Positions 14,867 to 17,882 of a stretch of 17,882 bases of DNA are shown in pieces. This DNA comes from Paracoccaceae bacterium (GTDB lineage Bacteria; Pseudomonadota; Alphaproteobacteria; Rhodobacterales; Rhodobacteraceae). The translations under genes and the position numbers were made by a program. Location: NCBI GenBank assembly GCA_019090405.1, contig JAHRVZ010000392.1, positions 1-17,882 of the forward strand. Reading direction: 5' to 3'. Below the pieces are notes generated by a model that was not told the origin of the DNA, made no database searches, and saw only the letters and a list, made by a program, of their open reading frames with translations. Numbering within the stretch: the first letter of the stretch is position 1; the number at the start of each line of letters is the position of its first letter.

Positions 14867-15613
14867 TCAGCCATGGACCTTTGTATAGGTGCCACGACCG
14901 GCAAGGATACCACGAAAGCCACCCGGTTCATCCAGCGAGAATACAATAATCGGCAAATTGTTGTCCCGCGCCAGCGCGATGGCACTGGCATCCATCACGC
15001 CCAGCCGTTTGGCTAGGCAATCGTCATAACTGACCTCGTCATATCGGACCGCATCATCAAATTTCGCCGGATCTTTGTCATAAACACCGTCGACCTTGGT
15101 GCCTTTGAAAATACCTTCGCATTTCATTTCACTGGCCCGCAAAGTCGCGGCGGTGTCGGTGGTAAAATAAGGGTTGCCGGTTCCGGCCGCAAATATGCAG
15201 ACGCGTTTCTTTTCCAGATGTCGCACAGCACGGCGGCGGATATAGGGTTCGGCCACTTCGTCCATCCGAATGGCGCTGATCACCCTGGTGTGTATTTTCA
15301 ATGCCTCAAGTGCCGATTGCATCGCCAGCGCGTTCATCACCGTCGCCAGCATGCCCATGTAATCGGCTGTGGTGCGCTCCATCCCCTGGGCGGACCCTTG
15401 CAGGCCGCGAAAGATGTTGCCGCCTCCAATAACCATGCAAATCTCGACCCCCAGATCGTGGACTGATTTGACCTCTTCGGCGATGCGCTGCACCGTCGGC
15501 GGATGCAGTCCATACCCCTGATCCCCCATCAACGCCTCTCCGGAAATTTTCAACATAACCCTTTTATAGGTCGTGTCAGCAGGTTCGGTTTCGGCTATGG
15601 GGGGCTGGCTCAT
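14867..15613 (-). CDS. pyrH: UMP kinase PyrH
   Basis: Phosphorylates UMP to UDP, supplying pyrimidine nucleotides and UDP-sugars. The 248-aa protein belongs to the amino-acid-kinase fold: KRVMLKISGEALMGD at residues about 17-31, MVIGGGNIFRG for phosphate binding, RTTADYMGMLATVMNALA, AAGTGNPYFTTDTAA and KGTKVDGVYDKDP. ATG at 15611-15613 has GGAG six bases upstream. It is the first gene of the long minus-strand cluster and divergent from miaA. rpsB and tsf, often just upstream of pyrH in bacteria, are not here. No strong promoter is visible in the 155-base divergent gap. Confidence 0.97.
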   Translation of the reverse strand: MSQPPIAETEPADTTYKRVMLKISGEALMGDQGYGLHPPTVQRIAEEVKSVHDLGVEICMVIGGGNIFRGLQGSAQGMERTTADYMGMLATVMNALAMQSALEALKIHTRVISAIRMDEVAEPYIRRRAVRHLEKKRVCIFAAGTGNPYFTTDTAATLRASEMKCEGIFKGTKVDGVYDKDPAKFDDAVRYDEVSYDDCLAKRLGVMDASAIALARDNNLPIIVFSLDEPGGFRGILAGRGTYTKVHG

Positions 15614-15768
15614 ATTGCGCTCCGTGGTGGCACAGGGTTAATTTCGCGCAAAATGAAGGAAAACGACGCTGGGTACAATGCGTCATAGACATTGGTCAGC
15701 AAGAAAATGGCCCTCAGAGGAAGATTGCAATCAAAGCTCTAGCGAACATCCCACCAATCCCGCCAGAC

Positions 15769-16611
15769 GTGCCTGTCCTTATTGCCGGGCCAACCGCGTC
15801 CGGTAAATCCGCACTGGCCCTGCAGATCGCCCGTGAACAAGGCGGAGTGATCGTAAATGCGGATGCAAGTCAGGTCTATGACTGCTGGCGGATCGTCACG
15901 GCGCGGCCTTCTGTTGAGGAAGAGGCACAGGTCGCCCATCACCTTTATGGGCATGTCGGATGGCAACAGCCCTACTCGGCAGGGCATTGGTTGCGCGATG
16001 TTTCCCCATTTCTGAACCGGCCGGAACGTCCAATCATTGTCGGCGGCACCGGTTTGTATTTTTCGACCCTGACCCGAGGCATGGCAAATATCGCCCCGAT
16101 CCCCGCAGAAATCCGGTTAGGCGGCGATGCATTATCGCTAGAGGCGCTATTAAGTGATCTCGATCCCCTAACCATAGATGCCATTGATGTAGCAAACCGC
16201 GCCCGGGTTCAGCGCGCTTGGGAAGTGCAGACAGCCACCGGGCGCAGTATTCTGGATTGGCAGGCAGACACACCGCCCCCGGTTTTGGCGTTATCTGATT
16301 GTTTTCCAATCGTTTTTGATGTTGCGCGTGACTGGCTGCTGGCTCGTATCATGCGCCGGTTTGATGTGATGCTGCAACAGGGCGCATTGGACGAAGTCGC
16401 CGCGATGCTGGATCGGTTTGACCCCACCCTGCCTGCGTTTCGTGCCATAGGCGTGCCGGAAATTGCGGCCCATCTACGCGGTGAAATCACGTTGGATCAG
16501 GCCCGCGACCGCGCGGGCATCGCCACAAGGCAATTCGCAAAACGGCAACGGACCTGGTTTCGCTCAAAAATGCAGGATTGGCATCATGTTGTTCCGGATG
16601 AGTACGGCTGA
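15769..16611 (+). CDS. miaA: tRNA dimethylallyltransferase MiaA
   Basis: Transfers a dimethylallyl group to N6 of A37 in tRNAs reading UNN codons. The P-loop GPTASGKS is at residues 7-14 of the form starting at GTG 15769. VNADASQVYDCWRIVTARPS corresponds to the D-S-Q motif region, VGGTGLYF follows, and ATRQFAKRQRTWFR is the C-terminal tRNA-contacting block. At 280 aa it is shorter than E. coli MiaA but usual for alphaproteobacteria. The start is uncertain: GTG 15769 has no ribosome-binding site and begins right at the first beta strand. The same frame is open upstream through PPIPPD-type codons but has no ATG, GTG or TTG; a rare ATC at 15730 has GAGGA eight bases upstream. Confidence 0.92.
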   Translation: MPVLIAGPTASGKSALALQIAREQGGVIVNADASQVYDCWRIVTARPSVEEEAQVAHHLYGHVGWQQPYSAGHWLRDVSPFLNRPERPIIVGGTGLYFSTLTRGMANIAPIPAEIRLGGDALSLEALLSDLDPLTIDAIDVANRARVQRAWEVQTATGRSILDWQADTPPPVLALSDCFPIVFDVARDWLLARIMRRFDVMLQQGALDEVAAMLDRFDPTLPAFRAIGVPEIAAHLRGEITLDQARDRAGIATRQFAKRQRTWFRSKMQDWHHVVPDEYG

Positions 16612-16641
16612 GAGGTGAACGAAACGGTTCCCCCAAAAGGC

Positions 16642-17226
16642 TCAGCTACCCCAGATTTTCAGAACATAGTTTTTGGTTTCGCTATAAGGCGGCACGCCGC
16701 CATATTTCTTGACCGCTTCGGGACCGGCATTATAGGCGGCCAAAGCCAGCCGCCATGATCCAAATTCCTGATACTGAGCGGCCAGATACCGCGCCCCGCC
16801 TTCAAGGTTCTCTTGCGGGATAGTCGGATCGACCCCCAGCAGTTTGGCTGTTGCCGGCATGAGCTGCGCCAGACCAAGGGCACCTTTGTGAGACTCTGCT
16901 GTGGGGTTCCAGCCAGATTCCTGCTGGACCAGTCGCAAGAACAGGTCTTCGGGTACGTTGTGTTTCTGCGCCGCCTGCCGCGCCAGGTTCAGATACTGAC
17001 CACGGTATTTACCACTATACGCAGCCGAGCCCCATTTGGATGGGGTATGCACCGAAGGCGGCTGAAGTCGCACTGAATTGGCGTATTGCTGCGAGGCCCG
17101 GCTATCCAGAACCTTGGTATGTGACCGAAACAGGTTACGTTGGTTTTTGCTGGAAAACATATCAGCACTGACCGGCATCGCCAAAATCAGGCCACTGATT
17201 ACCACCCCAAACGCCAATTTGCGCAT
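16642..17226 (-). CDS. Periplasmic lytic transglycosylase, SLT (Slt70-type) domain
   Basis: Cleaves the MurNAc-GlcNAc bond of peptidoglycan to form 1,6-anhydro ends. The 194-aa protein has a signal peptide (basic start, hydrophobic residues about 4-18, cleavage near VSA-DM). A basic linker follows, then the SLT domain from about residue 80: catalytic E103 in VQQESGWNP, KGALGLAQLMPATA, GGARYLAAQY and LALAAYNAGPEAV. I chose ATG at 17224-17226; longer in-frame starts would lie inside the promoter seen at 17262-17290. The domain is small and single, unlike Slt70, so no specific gene name is given. It is convergent with miaA (30 bases apart) and divergent from ssb. Confidence 0.9.
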   Translation of the reverse strand: MRKLAFGVVISGLILAMPVSADMFSSKNQRNLFRSHTKVLDSRASQQYANSVRLQPPSVHTPSKWGSAAYSGKYRGQYLNLARQAAQKHNVPEDLFLRLVQQESGWNPTAESHKGALGLAQLMPATAKLLGVDPTIPQENLEGGARYLAAQYQEFGSWRLALAAYNAGPEAVKKYGGVPPYSETKNYVLKIWGS

Positions 17227-17261
17227 AATCGCTGAACCCTGTTTAAGCCACTTTGCGGCAC

Positions 17262-17290
17262 TATATAGACGATTGCCCGGCAAACGCCAA
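17262..17290 (-). promoter_or_regulatory. Candidate sigma-70 promoter of the transglycosylase gene
   Basis: On the minus strand TTGGCG (17285-17290) and TATATA (17262-17267) are separated by exactly 17 bases. Transcription would start near 17255, about 29 bases before the ATG at 17226, which also supports that start codon. Confidence 0.5.
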
Positions 17291-17312
17291 TACATGCTGC
17301 AATTCAATCGCG

Positions 17313-17354
17313 TTAACCTTGTTTCAACATTGATCAGTGACGTATAGGATCAAT
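17313..17354 (+). promoter_or_regulatory. Candidate ssb promoter with CtrA-like box and inverted repeat
   Basis: TTGTTT (17319-17324) and TATAGG (17343-17348) are 18 bases apart. A CtrA-like box TTAAC-cttgtt-TCAAC (17313-17328; nine of ten consensus positions) covers the -35. A perfect 7-bp inverted repeat, ATTGATC (17329-17335) and GATCAAT (17348-17354), brackets the spacer and touches the -10. Regulation of ssb through either element is inferred. Confidence 0.4.
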
Positions 17355-17386
17355 TGAGACGGATCAGTCAGATTCGGAAAATCAGA

Positions 17387-17422
17387 AACGAACACGCTAA
17401 CGAACACGCACAGGGGAACACG
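17387..17422 (+). repeat. 12-bp tandem repeat in the ssb leader
   Basis: AACGAACACGC occurs at 17387-17397 and again at 17399-17409 (period 12), and GAACACG recurs a third time at 17416-17422, next to the ribosome-binding stretch CAGGGG. The spacing of the GAAC cores is 8 and 10 bases. Confidence 0.6.
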
Positions 17423-17423
17423 A

Positions 17424-17882
17424 ATGGCCGGTTCAGTAAACAAAGTCATCCTAATCGGCAATCTGGGTCGCGACCCGGAAGTGCGGACTTTTTCAAACGG
17501 TGGTAAAGTATGCAACCTGCGCATCGCCACGTCAGAGAACTGGAAAGATCGCAACACTGGCGAGCGGCGCGAACGCACCGAATGGCATTCGGTGGCGATC
17601 TTTAGCGAAGGTCTTGTGCGCGTGGCCGAGCAATATTTACGCAAAGGTTCCAAGGTTTACATCGAAGGTCAGTTGCAAACCCGAAAATGGCAGGATCAAA
17701 GCGGTCAGGATCGGTACTCAACCGAGGTAGTCCTGCAAGGCTTTGGCAGCACATTGACCATGCTGGACGGTCGTGATGGCGGCAGTCAAGGTGGCGGACA
17801 AGGCGGTGGCGGTCAGTCTGGTGGATATGACAGTGGCCCTCAGGACGGTGGCTATGGCGGCGGTCAAGGTGGCGGTGGTCAA
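17424..17882 (+). CDS. ssb: Single-stranded DNA-binding protein, 3' part cut by the window end
   Basis: Binds and protects single-stranded DNA in replication, recombination and repair, and recruits partners through its C-terminal tail. The 153 visible codons start MAGSVNKVILIGNLGRDPEV and include the OB-fold blocks RTEWHSVAIF, YLRKGSKVYIEGQL and RKWQDQSGQDRYSTEVV (to about residue 110). A low-complexity linker of Gly, Gln, Ser and Asp follows from about residue 117. The acidic C-terminal tip lies outside the window. ATG at 17424-17426 has CAGGGG about eight bases upstream. It is divergent from the transglycosylase gene. Confidence 0.97.
   Translation, partial: MAGSVNKVILIGNLGRDPEVRTFSNGGKVCNLRIATSENWKDRNTGERRERTEWHSVAIFSEGLVRVAEQYLRKGSKVYIEGQLQTRKWQDQSGQDRYSTEVVLQGFGSTLTMLDGRDGGSQGGGQGGGGQSGGYDSGPQDGGYGGGQGGGGQ

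Noticed and set aside
14821..14991. 57-codon N-terminal extension of frr overlapping pyrH
   Set aside because: RRF is about 185 aa. The inner ATG has GGAG at the right distance, and the extension is pyrH coding sequence in another frame.
16612..16641. Terminator between miaA and the transglycosylase gene
   Set aside because: Only a 4-bp GAAC/GTTC stem is visible and no T-run follows on either strand.
17390..17419. Canonical alphaproteobacterial SOS box before ssb
   Set aside because: The GAAC cores are spaced by 8 and 10 bases, while the known box needs 7. It is kept only as a variant or repeat finding.
17775..17882. DNA tandem repeat at the window end
   Set aside because: The GGN/CAA-rich stretch is the Gly/Gln linker of SSB, which is normally low in complexity; it is not a separate repeat element.

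Overview
The window is a core-chromosome segment of an alphaproteobacterium, most likely a marine Roseobacter-clade member of the Rhodobacteraceae. The evidence is the sciP-ctrA-ligA neighbourhood, a CtrA almost identical in its DNA-binding half to the family consensus, LpxI (not LpxH) in the lipid A cluster, and moderate GC with many ATGA/TAATG gene overlaps. I see no CRISPR array, mobile element, prophage, tRNA or rRNA.

Layout. (1) 1-1731, minus strand: the start of ligA (cut by the window edge), the cell-cycle response regulator ctrA, and sciP (DUF1153), whose Caulobacter relative antagonises CtrA. A near-consensus CtrA box lies just upstream of ctrA, and several inverted repeats lie between ctrA and ligA. 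(2) 1865-3007, plus strand: mnmA, divergent from sciP, with its own promoter. (3) 3012-15613, minus strand: an envelope-biogenesis and housekeeping cluster read in the order pyrH, frr, uppS, cdsA, dxr, rseP, a 38-codon membrane protein, bamA, ompH/skp, fabZ, lpxA, lpxI, lpxB, and a CadD-like membrane protein. Most junctions are a few bases or overlap, so it probably acts as one or a few operons. lpxD, which sits between skp and fabZ in enterobacteria, is absent. (4) 15769-17882: miaA on the plus strand, a small periplasmic lytic transglycosylase on the minus strand, and the first 153 codons of ssb on the plus strand, cut by the window end.

How it works together. The cluster couples UMP kinase and ribosome recycling to isoprenoid synthesis (dxr), the undecaprenyl carrier (uppS), CDP-diacylglycerol (cdsA), stress proteolysis (rseP), outer-membrane protein assembly (bamA, skp), fatty-acid elongation (fabZ) and lipid A (lpxA, lpxI, lpxB).

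Nothing here is a clear new system. The items most worth a second look are the unannotated 38-aa membrane protein between rseP and bamA, a long inverted repeat that would cover the fabZ start site, the CadD-like gene coupled to lpxB, structured DNA between ctrA and ligA, and the CtrA-like boxes and repeats at ctrA and ssb. Several family-typical starts differ from the longest open frames (ctrA, sciP, mnmA, lpxB, fabZ, cdsA, frr, bamA and the transglycosylase); the coordinates below use the starts I consider real.
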